NCBI GenBank assembly: GCA_012932865.1
Contig: SAXG01000001.1
Span: 981,693-1,045,692 of the forward strand
Length of the DNA stretch: 64,000 nucleotides
Direction of reading: 5' to 3'
DNA from: Amylostereum areolatum
Taxonomy: Eukaryota > Basidiomycota > Agaricomycetes > Russulales > Stereaceae
A model generated the notes under the pieces. The model was not told the DNA's origin, searched no databases, and saw nothing but the letters and a program-made list of their open reading frames with translations. This document shows, in pieces, positions 22,966 to 32,363 of the stretch; the first letter of the stretch is position 1; every line of letters begins with the position of its first letter. Position numbers and translations under genes: made by a program.

Positions 22966-24149
22966 CTATGAAGGGCCGCTCCCATCCGCCCATCTCACCG
23001 ACTTTCCTGACTTGCCCTTTCCTACCGCCGCGGGCCCAGTCTCCTCGTCACTCACATCATCGTCGGTGTCATCGCCAACGCCAAATACCTCTTCTCGTTC
23101 ATCCCATACGTCTGCGAGAGCAAGGTTTTCCGCACGCGTCCGCGCTTTCGAGCTCGCTTTCCCCGGAGAAATATGCGTAGGGAGAAGCTGAGTGCCCGTG
23201 TTGTTCCCGTCTTCGTCTTCCGAATCTGAAGGGAGGTGTATGGAAGACTGGGACCCACCCAACGGGTGGTACAGGCGGTTGATCTGTCACAAATTGTCAG
23301 ACAACATACAGCGAAAATATCGAGGTGGACGAAAAGGGGGGGAAGGAAAGCATGATTTGGATGGCGAGTGTGGCGCGCTTACCTCTCGTCTGTGCCGATA
23401 GTAACCGCTCCAGATAGTATGCGGTGTATAAACCGATACTCGACCCCAGGAGGTTAGCCTAGATTGTTGCATGTAAACAGTAGAGAACAAGAGAATGGGT
23501 GGCCGCACTTACCATGATGTCCCCAAACTGGAATGTCTTGTACTGCAATTCGCCAACATTGATCGAGCCTTCCTTTGAAGATCAAAAAAAGTCAAACGCA
23601 CCGGTAACAAAGCTTGCACAAATTCACTTGCAACCCCACCCAAGAGAATGCACACGAATGCGGACAGAATGAGCGGTGCCCGATGCCAGAACCACACTAT
23701 GCGGGCTTCTCTAACATTGATGAAAGGCTCAGTCAACTAACGGGGAAAGCAATGAGAGAAGGGGGCGCGCACTCCTCGACGTCAAAGATAAAATAGAATA
23801 CACATGTTGCAAGGCCGAGGCAGATGAAGTGTAGTAGCTTGTCGTTCACAGGAAGCGCGTGCGCCCAATTCGTCAGGCCGAGCAATCCGAGCATAACCAT
23901 GACGAGAGCAGTGATGAGCACAAACCACTACGATCACGACGATTAATGAGAGTCTGAGACATCTGAATTAGAATTTGTCAGAAATAGGCTCACCCATCGG
24001 ATTCGTAAAGGCAGACTGTACTTTGGTGGTAGCTGGAGATGGTGAGAGCGCATAAGACCCTTGAAGGCCCGGCGCCCCTGTTGTCGCACAGTAGCGAAGG
24101 CCGGCTTAGAGCCATTCCTGGGAGCGTTCTGCCAAGGCAACTCCGGCAT
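22966..24149 (-). CDS. VanZ-like family membrane protein
   Basis: Multi-exon minus-strand gene. It starts at MPELPWQNAPRNGSKPAF (24149) and ends with TAG at 22966-22968. After a basic cytosolic N-terminus come four predicted membrane helices: LITALVMVMLGLLGLTNW; LLHFICLGLATCVFYFIF, preceded by the family's DKLLH; APLILSAFVCILLGGVASEF; and a segment containing FGDIMANLLGSSIGLYTAYY, which matches the VanZ-like signature of an Asp followed by NxxGxxxG. The tail is acidic and Ser-rich, with SDSEDEDG and DDTDDDVSDEE, and is probably cytosolic and phosphorylated. The bacterial family is named for teicoplanin resistance, but fungal members have no established role. Convergent with the polymerase gene (217 bases apart). 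Confidence 0.83.
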
Positions 24150-24717
24150 GGTGCTTGGGAAGAGACCGAGGGGAAGAAGGTGAAGACTGTGCACTTCAAC
24201 GGCTCTTGATCGGACGTCGTCACTCGTCAGCCGGAGATCATAGCGGCGCGGTTCACGTGACTGGGGTACATTGAAGTTGACGACGTTGATCAGAGAGCTT
24301 AGAGTCGTTCGGTCAGCAGTTCAATACTTCTAGATTACTGAGTATCGAGACATGGAGATGGATGAGATGCTCGTGGATGGAAATGAGTCGTCCTGCTACT
24401 GGAGGAACAGAGCGTGAATAACATTACAAGGAAAGACGCGAAAAGAATACAGATATTCCTGATACTACAAATGAGGATACTAGGTGTTTCCCAATCGTAA
24501 ATAGATACATAAGACCAAGGCTGTACGATATATCTTTACGAATAAAGATAATACCACTCATCGGGACCGTGTGAGGGAAACAGTATGCTAAGGAGACAAC
24601 AGAGAACCGCTTCTTCCAAAGTGACGAGATAGGTATACAAGTAGATGCAGAACAAACCAGGAAAAGTCGCGGATGTAAATGCGGTCAAGGCGAGAGAAGA
24701 GACACAGGGAGGTTAAG
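24150..24717. other. Intergenic between two minus-strand genes
   Basis: About 570 bases, partly AT-richer than the surroundings; no gene or RNA recognised. Confidence 0.5.
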
Positions 24718-25905
24718 CTATAGTTCTTCATCATCGTCCCAGCGTGACATGCGCTCAAAGGAAATCACTGGCATGCCGTTGCGGATGGGGGGCGTCGGAG
24801 GACGCACAGATACAAGTGCATTTTGCAAAGACTGTGCCGGGGTCAGTATCGACGAGTCGATGGTGGGAGTGTGTTTCTCGGAGGAATACGCATGCACGGA
24901 AAGATTGGGACGCCTGTGAGGGCGAAGATACGGCTGCCCAAACGAGCGAGCCGCCTTGAAACGGCCGATCCGCCGCATGGCAGAACCGTCATGAAGATGG
25001 TCAGGTTGAACCTGGACTTTGAAATTGATCTTGCGTTTGCCGTGGCGCGGGGGCAGAGGCTTCTCGTTCTCAATGTAAGAGTCCAGAAAATTAGGTCTTG
25101 AGCAGTGGCGGGGCTTTGGAGTGATAATGGGATTGGAGGAAGGAAGAGGCAAGGAGGAGGTGGCCCATTCGGGGGAAGTAAGGAGTGAGGAAACAGATGA
25201 CGAAGGGGACGACCCCGGGTTTGGAAGACGAAACATCGGGTGTACAGACGAGGGTGTATCCAGCAAGGAGTCTGAGCCCGAGCCTCCCAAAGATGACGAC
25301 GCGAAAGGGGGGTTGGCCTGGAAAACATAGATTGACGAGACTTCATCTTCCTCCTCTGAACTCTTATCGGAGAGTGAAAAATTGGCTAGACTGTTGACCA
25401 CTCTCTGGACGAGGCTCGGGATAACGACAGTCGCACCCTTCCGACTGGATGGTCCAGCGCCTTCTTTGCGTGGGGGCCACACTTTACGTTTCGGATAAGG
25501 AATGGTTTCCTCTGTAAAGCGGACTTTGGCCTGGCGGCGCTGGTCTCGACTGAGTTTGGAGTAAACCTGGCTCGATTCGCGACTCTTCTTGCGATCCTGG
25601 CGTGAGAAAGATAACTCAGTGGGTGAAGGGGCAGGGCATCGAGAGATAGGGGAGCGCGACCGCCCAAAGTGGCCGAACAGAGCAGAGGGTGGCAGCGGTT
25701 TGTGGTGTTGGGCAGATGTCGACTGAGGCTGGCTGGAGCTGCCTGCGCGAACACCTGCCACGGAGAGAGTCTGAAAATGTTCCTCTAGGGTCTTAAAGGG
25801 CGCGTCCTGAGCAATGGGCGTCAGAACCACTCTCCGACCGATTCATACACAGGACGGACAACAAATGATGTCACTTACATCGATGCCGAAGTGTTGGGGA
25901 AACAT
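24718..25905 (-). CDS. Hypothetical Ser/Pro-rich basic protein
   Basis: Two exons are proposed: 25905-25879 (MFPQHFGID) and 25806-24718, joined across a 72-nt intron with a GTAAGT donor, a CTGAC branch-like sequence and a CTCAG acceptor. This gives HFGIDDAPFKTLEEHFQTL and a 371-aa product. The acceptor at 25807 is preferred because no upstream one keeps the frame. The protein is low-complexity, with basic clusters (DRKKSRESS, RQAKVRFTEE), an acidic SDKSSEEEDEVSS, several PxxP runs and a final RMSRWDDDEEL. No domain recognised; disorder predicted. It is divergent from the RraA-family gene. Confidence 0.65.
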
Positions 25906-26618
25906 CTAAAGAGAGTTTGACGACTTGGGGTAATATTGTTATGAGATCGAAGGACGATGGTTGGAGTGATGATACTCGAGCTTGTGGCCTTTGGAAGTGG
26001 TTGTGATAGTTGTGGTAGTGGCGAAAGACAAAGCCTTAGCCCGGAGCTATTGTATCCCGGTTATTTCGGTCCGTCCGGTCCGCACCATAGTCTCTAAAAA
26101 CAAGTGAAGGCCCAGCTAGACCCAGCTGTTCTTGTCGACAACCACGACTGTGAATACTTCATGAGCATACAGTTCTGCCACCGGAATGAGAGGACCTATA
26201 ACGAGAACGTCAACAAGGAATTACGATACCGGTCGTCCTAAGGTTGTACATAATCTCTTTGGAACGACACGGCACTGTCCTAGACTCCTACTACATAACC
26301 GACCGTTCCGCGTACACGTGTCCATGGCTCGAGTCGGATCTGTCTCTCCGACCGAGGTCGTCTTCAACGAGGGAAGTGTAAATCCGATGGTGTTGTGGGC
26401 GGTAATAGCAAGGGAGAGCTAGATCACCGGGCGAGAACGCGTGACGTCACGCGTCAGTGCGGCTCTCCGCTCTCCCCGCATAGCGGCATAGACCGCTAAT
26501 CTCCGCACGCCGAAACACATGAGCTGGACTGGACATCTCTTTGCACTTCGATGTTCATATACACACTCTAATCTTGAACCTCAGCTCTTTCCTCTCTACC
26601 ATCCTGGTCATCTACACC
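25906..26618. other. Divergent promoter region (hypothetical gene / RraA-family gene)
   Basis: About 710 bases with no supported gene. It contains the CRE/MCB palindrome at 26437-26454, annotated separately, and repeated TCCGGTCC-like sequences near 26070-26090. The plus-strand ORF at 26186-26422 has no support. Confidence 0.55.
26437..26454. promoter_or_regulatory. Perfect 18-bp palindrome: CRE core flanked by two MCB/MluI boxes
   Basis: ACGCGTGACGTCACGCGT reads identically on both strands. The centre TGACGTCA is the full cAMP-response/ATF-type bZIP site and each end is ACGCGT, the MCB core bound by Mbp1-type cell-cycle factors. It ends 164 bases upstream of the ATG at 26619 in a divergent promoter. 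A binding role is inferred from site identity and position only. Confidence 0.5.
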
Positions 26619-27353
26619 ATGTCGAACTCAATCCTTGCCGACTATTCCTCATGCGAAATCTCCGATGCACTCCTTAAACTGGGCGTTCCACACGGCGGGC
26701 ACATCCCCGACCTTCGACCTTTCTCGCCCTCAGAGGATGCACGTATATGTGGCCCCGCTTACACCGTGCGCATGGTCCTTGCCTCCGATTCCTCCGCGCC
26801 AAAATTGCAAGGGCATTTTGTCGATATGATCCCGGAAGGTACTGTTGCGTTCATTGCCGCCCCGCCAGGTAAGTCACCCTTTTCCCAGCCCTCACCCCGT
26901 CTCATGCTCGGATTTACCTGCGCAGAAGCTCAAAATGCGGTTTGGGGTGGGCTCATGACCACCGGTGCGAAAGTGCGCGGGTGCCGCGGAACGATCGTAT
27001 ACGGGCGCGTTCGTGATGTCGTTGAACAGCGCGCGGCTTCGTATCCCGTCTTCGCGCGCGGAACATCGACCGTCGGTCAGTCGCCCTATACACGTGCGGC
27101 GGAGGTGCAGGTTCCTGTAACGGTCAATGCTGAGGCGGGACCTGGAGGATTACCGCCTGTGCAGATAAACCCTGGAGATATATTGGTCGCAGACACAGAT
27201 GGTGTGGTATGCGTGCCAAAGGAGTTGGAAATAAAGGTGGCGGAGCGTGCAGCAGAAGGGCGTGCTGTAGATGCGCGATGCGCGGAGGATATTGCAAGGG
27301 GCGTGGGTGTCGCTGAGAGCTTTAAACGTCACAGGGGTAAAGGCAAGCTGTAG
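26619..27353 (+). CDS. RraA-like / HMG-CHA aldolase family protein
   Basis: Two exons, 26619-26868 and 26926-27353; the intron (GTAAGT..GCGCAG) joins AAPP to EAQNAVWGGLM. The product is about 225 aa, the usual length. The family includes 4-hydroxy-4-methyl-2-oxoglutarate aldolases with oxaloacetate decarboxylase activity and the bacterial RNase E inhibitor RraA. Conserved elements are SDALLKLG near the N-terminus, GPAYTVRM, WGGLMTTGAKVRGCRGTIV, the metal-site RD pair in YGRVRDV, and PGDILVADTDGVVCVP. The family usually has Asp-Gly before the RD segment, whereas this copy has Tyr-Gly, so activity should not be assumed. Probably cytosolic. Convergent with the methyltransferase gene, 80 bases away. 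Confidence 0.88.
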   Translation: MSNSILADYSSCEISDALLKLGVPHGGHIPDLRPFSPSEDARICGPAYTVRMVLASDSSAPKLQGHFVDMIPEGTVAFIAAPPGKSPFSQPSPRLMLGFTCAEAQNAVWGGLMTTGAKVRGCRGTIVYGRVRDVVEQRAASYPVFARGTSTVGQSPYTRAAEVQVPVTVNAEAGPGGLPPVQINPGDILVADTDGVVCVPKELEIKVAERAAEGRAVDARCAEDIARGVGVAESFKRHRGKGKL

Positions 27354-27433
27354 TTCTCTACGTGGTAGAACACCATGTACAACATAAAAACAATGAGCGT
27401 AGATCCAGGCGCCACAGGAAAGTACGGCAAATT

Positions 27434-28605
27434 TTAAGCCAGGATCTCGACGCTCCACCACAAAGCATGATGGACAAGTCTCCCGGGCGCTACAGAAGGA
27501 TCGACTGAAGACAGCTCTGCAACTATCTTGACCTTCGCTTTCGCGAACTCCGGCCCTTCAACTTCCTCGAAGACGCTCTGCCAAAGACCGGTCCAAGAGC
27601 TGGTCGAATGTCCGTAACGAGTACTGGAATATGCCATGTGAAATGTCCGTCGATTAACGAGGGACACAATAAATGTATCTATGTACTTACCGTTTGAGAT
27701 GGTCGTCGATGAGGCCTGCCTCAGGCAGACCTTGGTGGCGCCCGAAAATAATTGCGCCGGGCACTCGCTTGAGCAGACGGGCCAGGCGGAGCGCAAGGGC
27801 ACGCTGGGTTGATTCATCCCACAAGTGGAATAGTGCACCGGTGTAGATAAAAGTGACCCGCCCTATAAGGTCAGCGATATTCATGCTCTGAGTGATCGCG
27901 ATTTCAGACGACACCTCTGCAATTACAGATGCAGATGCAGATATCGGGATAGTGAAGATGTCGGCCGGGAAAAAATGTATGGAACACGTTGCTACGTCCG
28001 CGTAGAGCTTGTGTCCGAGTGCAAGGAATTCTGAACGTAGGTCACAAGCAAGGATTTGGGAGGCGGGAAAGCCGTCCGAGGTAAGTTTACGAACATCTGT
28101 GCCCACTACGACCATGGTCACGACAAAGATGATAGGAGGGTGGTTCAATTACACACTGCAACATCCGATGTCGAGGAGTACGGCGTCAGCGTTGTCCTTC
28201 CCAGCTTGGACAATTCGAGGGTATATCTTGTTCATGCTCATCATAAGCGAGACGTGGTGGTAGGCACGGATGCATGGATATGGTTGTTTATGACTGAAAG
28301 CCAGCCGAGGGTGTCAGACGCATTGAGCTCGAAGAACATGGCGATAAAGCTCCTGAAACCCACTAGGCTCTATAACGTTCAAATGGGCCAGCGTGAGCAC
28401 AAGCTTCATGGTTGAAACAGATGATCGCTACGCACTCTTTCTGTACATCTTCAACTCGGGCGCGGATCTCACACTCGTCGTCCGATATGGCTGCTTTAAG
28501 GAAAGCTAGCTCGAATGGGGATGGTTTGAACAAGGCAGGGTTGAGCGGAGGAATAAGATTTTCTGTGACCCTCGTTTCTGGCGTCACGATTGGATCGGAT
28601 GCCAT
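27434..28605 (-). CDS. SAM-dependent methyltransferase (class I)
   Basis: Starts MASDPIVTPETRVTENLIPP at 28605 and ends with TAA at 27434-27436. The intron around 28105-28165 joins AVLLDIGCC to MGTDVRKL, reconstituting SAM-binding motif I (DIGCCMGTDVRKL). Motif II is in SQILACDLRSEF; a later block is GALFHLWDESTQRALALRLA, followed by PGAIIFGRHQGLPEAG. This is the fungal methyltransferase type common in basidiomycetes and in meroterpenoid clusters (AusD-like), but no synthase or other biosynthetic gene lies nearby, so its substrate is open. Between the first and second SAM exons the gene is interrupted by at least three short introns. Probably soluble. Confidence 0.82.
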
Positions 28606-28922
28606 GGAATAGATATGCCAAGATCGATACTGGTAGATGCTTAGTAGATGACCAATGAGATCTTGAGATCTTGAGATGGCGTCCAGTCAAGTAAGGTAGA
28701 GTCAAGGAAGAGGCGCGGCGAAGGTCCGTGGGAGGAAAGGACGCGACTGCGCTGCAAATTGGCGTTAGCAGTGCCACTACAGTCTCTGTCCATTTGACAT
28801 CATAAGTTATTTCTGCGGAGCCCATTCACGTCCGAGAGCACGCTACGCAGGCGACGTTGACGGTATTCAAAGATACCAAGATATTGTTGAGCATAGGCTC
28901 GAGTAGTTCGTGTAAGTCGAGT
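28606..28922. other. Short spacer between two minus-strand genes
   Basis: Methyltransferase promoter and 3' end of the mitochondrial coiled-coil gene; nothing else recognised. Confidence 0.5.
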
Positions 28923-31187
28923 TCATGCAATGAAAAACATGCTCTTTTCGATCTTTGAAACTTCCGCCTTCAGCTGGTCTACCTCGTCTCTCCGCTTCGT
29001 CACCAACGCATCGATACCGTCGCATGCACGGAGTGGTACCGCGAGCACCTGTGCCTCCATAGCATGATCGAAGGATGTCTAGCACAGTGAGTATTAGTTA
29101 CCCAATTACCACAGGAGAGAGAGGAAGAAGAGCACCTGTACGTCTCGTGCCGCACCTTCCCTCATCCGTGTCCAATCTGCCAACCAAGCCTTGCGAGCGC
29201 GATCCCACTTCCCCACGGCCCATCGAACACCTCCCAAGCAGACCAACATTCCGACACCGACCGCTGTACCAACCTCGGCTGTTGCTCCTCCCGTCACAAG
29301 AGCGGCGCCACTTCCCCACCCGACCCAGATACCTCCGACTCCTGCACCAGCGCCTAAACTTCCGCATACGCGCAAAAAAAGCCCTTGGGCCGCCCGTCCA
29401 AGTTTCGCAGTAGGACCTTCATCCATGCGCTTCATGCGTTGCGAGAGTGGGGAAAGCATCCGAGTAGGAGAGAGCGGAAACGTGGGAGAGCGAGTTATCT
29501 GCTGTAGGGTGTTGAGCAAGACAGACGATCGCAGGGAAGGGGGTAACGAAGCAACACGCGAGAGCGTCGTCGATGATAGGTGTGTTTGCGCCCGTCGCAG
29601 AGGAGAAAGGGCAGGTAATATCTGGTTATTATTAGACTCAATGACTTGGAGACCACAGCGGGACACTCACTGTCCGTTCTACACCTCCTACCCATGCGCC
29701 ACGCAAGGATTGTTTCACACTCCATGCAACCTCATCGCCGGATCCGAGTACTGTGACCCATCCAAGGTTTGATAATGTAGGGCGCACCATCTCGTCGGCA
29801 TGCGCAAAACCCATAGCGATTTTATCCTCGTCATCTCCTTCCCGTTCTGCTTGTATTGACAACATTTCCTTCTTGCCAGAGTCAACCGACACTCGTTCGG
29901 AATGAGCTCCTAAGACACCCTTCTCCGCTTCTCCGCGTACTTCTGCGATGGCCCCACGCAGCGCATAGATGGTCTGTGCAGCGACGTGCAGTTCGTGCTC
30001 CGCACGGTCGAGTTCGGCACGCATCATTGAAACCGAGGCGCGAAGTAATGCATCGGCCTTGCGAGCGGGTGCATATGAGGTTGAGGGAGATGTAGCCGGA
30101 GGCGCAAGCACAGCAGTGATGGCGCGGCGGAGAACACTGAGACCGGATCCGAGCGCATCGTCGTGATAGCGTTGGACGTGAAGCGCGTCTGAAGGAGCAG
30201 CGCGGAGAGTTTGAGAAGCTGTCTTGGCGCGTTCCGGGTCGACAAACAGGACATTGTCAAATGGCAAGGAAAGGATATCAGCTATCTGTGACCGGAGGGA
30301 TGCAGGCGTTGACGTGGGTGAGGGTGACGATATGAGGATGAGTGTATGCGGTGGTAAGGGATAAGGGACACGGTGAGACAAAGACGATATTGGGGTTGTG
30401 AGGGGATTGATAAGGAGCATGGGGACATCCGCCGTATAGAGAGTTTGCAGACGGTCAGGTGAAGGCGGTGCAGAACTTGATCGTAGTTCGGTCATGCGAA
30501 TAGGCTCAGCGTGCGCCGTAAGAAATGACGACGAGAGCTGGAGAGTCGCCTTATCGGTAGGATTGTTTCTGCGAGACCATTAGAGGACACTTTTTTCTGA
30601 CAGATGTTCAACGTACTCGATATCCAACCTTCCCAGATCCTCCCGCCCGTCCCACCTACGTTGAACGCGGTCACACTCCTGGTCGGAGGAGAAGGGATCA
30701 CCCAAAATAGCCTCAACAAGAGCAGCATCGCCGGCATATTCATCTGCCGCAAGTACTGCACGTTTTTATAAGTAGATGTCGTGCAGCGCAGAGGTTAACA
30801 CGCACCGACCACACTGAAAGTCCTTTGACCGAGATGAGCAGGGCCAGAAATTTCCTCGGACACGGATCGCAATACATTATCCCAAAATGCAAGCCCCGGC
30901 GAGTCTGGGGAAAGAACGCGCGGCAACAATCCTCGAACATTGTGCAAAGCGGTAAGGGCTGGTGCATGCTCTAGCCTAGACGTTGCTATTTTGGCACCAG
31001 CGGTACTCAGCACGCGTTCATGTCGTAAGAGGGGCCTGGCAGGGGTTTCTACGGTGGCATAGGGACGTGAAAAACGAGCAGTCTCCAACTTGAAGAGAAC
31101 GCGAGGGCAATGTGCCTCGACATTAGTGACGGTCTTGAGTGGGCGGGAGGCGAAGTGAAGAACGGGTGGGGACATGCATGTTCGCAT
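28923..31187 (-). CDS. Probable mitochondrial membrane coiled-coil protein (Mmc1-like, tentative)
   Basis: Multi-exon gene from ATG 31187 (alternative Met four codons later) to TGA 28923-28925. The N-terminus is rich in Arg/Ser with few acids (HFASRPLK, LETARFSRPYATVETPAR), consistent with a mitochondrial targeting sequence. A middle region reads ADEYAGDAALVEAILGDPFS and then VPMLLINPLTTPISSL. A helical segment (AELDRAEHELHVAAQTIYAL) follows. Near the C-terminus is a Gly-rich hydrophobic hairpin (AGAGVGGIWVGWGSGAALV and VGTAVGVGMLVCLGGVRW), and a terminal coiled coil ends in KAEVSKIEKSMFFIA. This layout resembles fungal Mmc1-type inner-membrane proteins distantly related to dynamins, but the family name comes from overall layout and could be wrong. 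Confidence 0.6.
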
Positions 31188-31679
31188 GAAGGTGGCAGAA
31201 ACTCCTGGCGAGGCCCGTCAGGAAGGGCGGCTTGTATATTGTGAACAGAGGTCAGGCAGAGGTGTTGCCAGTGGTGGTTCGTGTAATGTATGGCAAGCGC
31301 CCATCCGCGATCTATGACTCCCGCACGCACTCTCCGCTGGCCTTAGACTGCTTGCTCATTTCTATTTATCGCTCTCTAATGACACGGCCTCGAGAAGACC
31401 CGAGTGGAACGTGGACGACTTGTCCTGAATCACATCCCCCGCCGACTCATCGCGACGGAGGAGGCTACTGTTATGTCCGAATACAGGGAAGTCTGGTCAG
31501 AGGTGATATATACAGAACTAAGATAATGTGTAAAGTTGACAATGAGGTGTATCCGACGGTAACGGATGTGATATCTAGAGAGCAAGGTGCGATAGCCGAA
31601 GCTAAAAAGAGAGGACGGAGGGATGGGTTCCTATTACTCGACGGGTCGGGCGCGCTGTATATAAAGCAATACAGCATTT
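31188..31679. other. Intergenic between TIM17 and the mitochondrial coiled-coil gene
   Basis: Both neighbours are on the minus strand. The plus-strand ORF at 31232-31699 has no recognisable feature and overlaps the end of TIM17. No other signal seen. Confidence 0.5.
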
Positions 31680-32363
31680 TCAGTGCGCTGGGGCCATAGT
31701 GTCCGGTGATGATGGAACTGGCGAATAGACACAGGTGAGCGGTGTGGGGTGAGGGAAGAGCTGGGAGCCTACGTGGCGGAAGCTCGGGTTTTTGAGCGAA
31801 TACGCGGTTGAAGACTACACCGACGCCCTCGAATACACCAAGAAGAATACCGCAGGCCACTGCCGATCCAAGCGCAGCTCTTGGTCCACCTAGGACGGAG
31901 GACATTAGTAATTACGAGTTTGCAGCGGATGGAACACGCACTCCGTGCTGCGAGACAACCACCCGTCATGAAGCCGGAGATGATGGCATTCCACGCATCC
32001 TCCTTTTGTCGCATGCCCTTCACCGCGCAGTCGAATGTTGAGAACATTCCACCCCACACACCAAAATTGCCTCCTGTGACAGGAGCGCGGGCTTTCACCG
32101 TCGAGATTGCACCAACGAAGCGTTCTCCCTGGTAGTAAAATATTTCAGGGCGAGTAGAACATAGAGAGACGAAGCGACGTACTCGTGGTGAGTTCCGGGC
32201 ACCCTTGATTCCGTGCCAGATACCACCCCCAACGGCTCCCATGGCGAACGCACCGCCGAAATCGTTGAGGATGACCCATGGACTGAAAGTACCGCATTAG
32301 ACGCGACCAACAAGTTGAACAAATGACGCACCAGGGATCGCGAGTGTGGTCGGCGTGAGACAT
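31680..32363 (-). CDS. TIM17: Mitochondrial import inner membrane translocase subunit Tim17
   Basis: Core channel subunit of the TIM23 complex, which imports presequence proteins across the inner mitochondrial membrane. It starts [10 protein letters not shown] (32363); splicing gives the family's hallmark [18 protein letters not shown], where the Cys codon spans the intron. Four hydrophobic segments follow, with Gly-rich [35 protein letters not shown] and [17 protein letters not shown], then [18 protein letters not shown] and [13 protein letters not shown]. The last exon was found by splicing GTAGGC..CGCCAG and gives [12 protein letters not shown] with TGA at 31680-31682; reading through instead would add an unrelated tail. 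Five exons approximately. Its start codon overlaps the start codon of the divergent zinc-finger gene. Confidence 0.97.

Noticed and set aside
27434..28605. Methyltransferase plus RraA-family gene as part of a secondary-metabolite cluster
   Set aside because: No synthase, P450 or oxidoreductase nearby; neighbours are mitochondrial and housekeeping genes.
31232..31699. 155-codon plus-strand ORF
   Set aside because: Overlaps the 3' exon of TIM17 antisense and has no recognisable composition.
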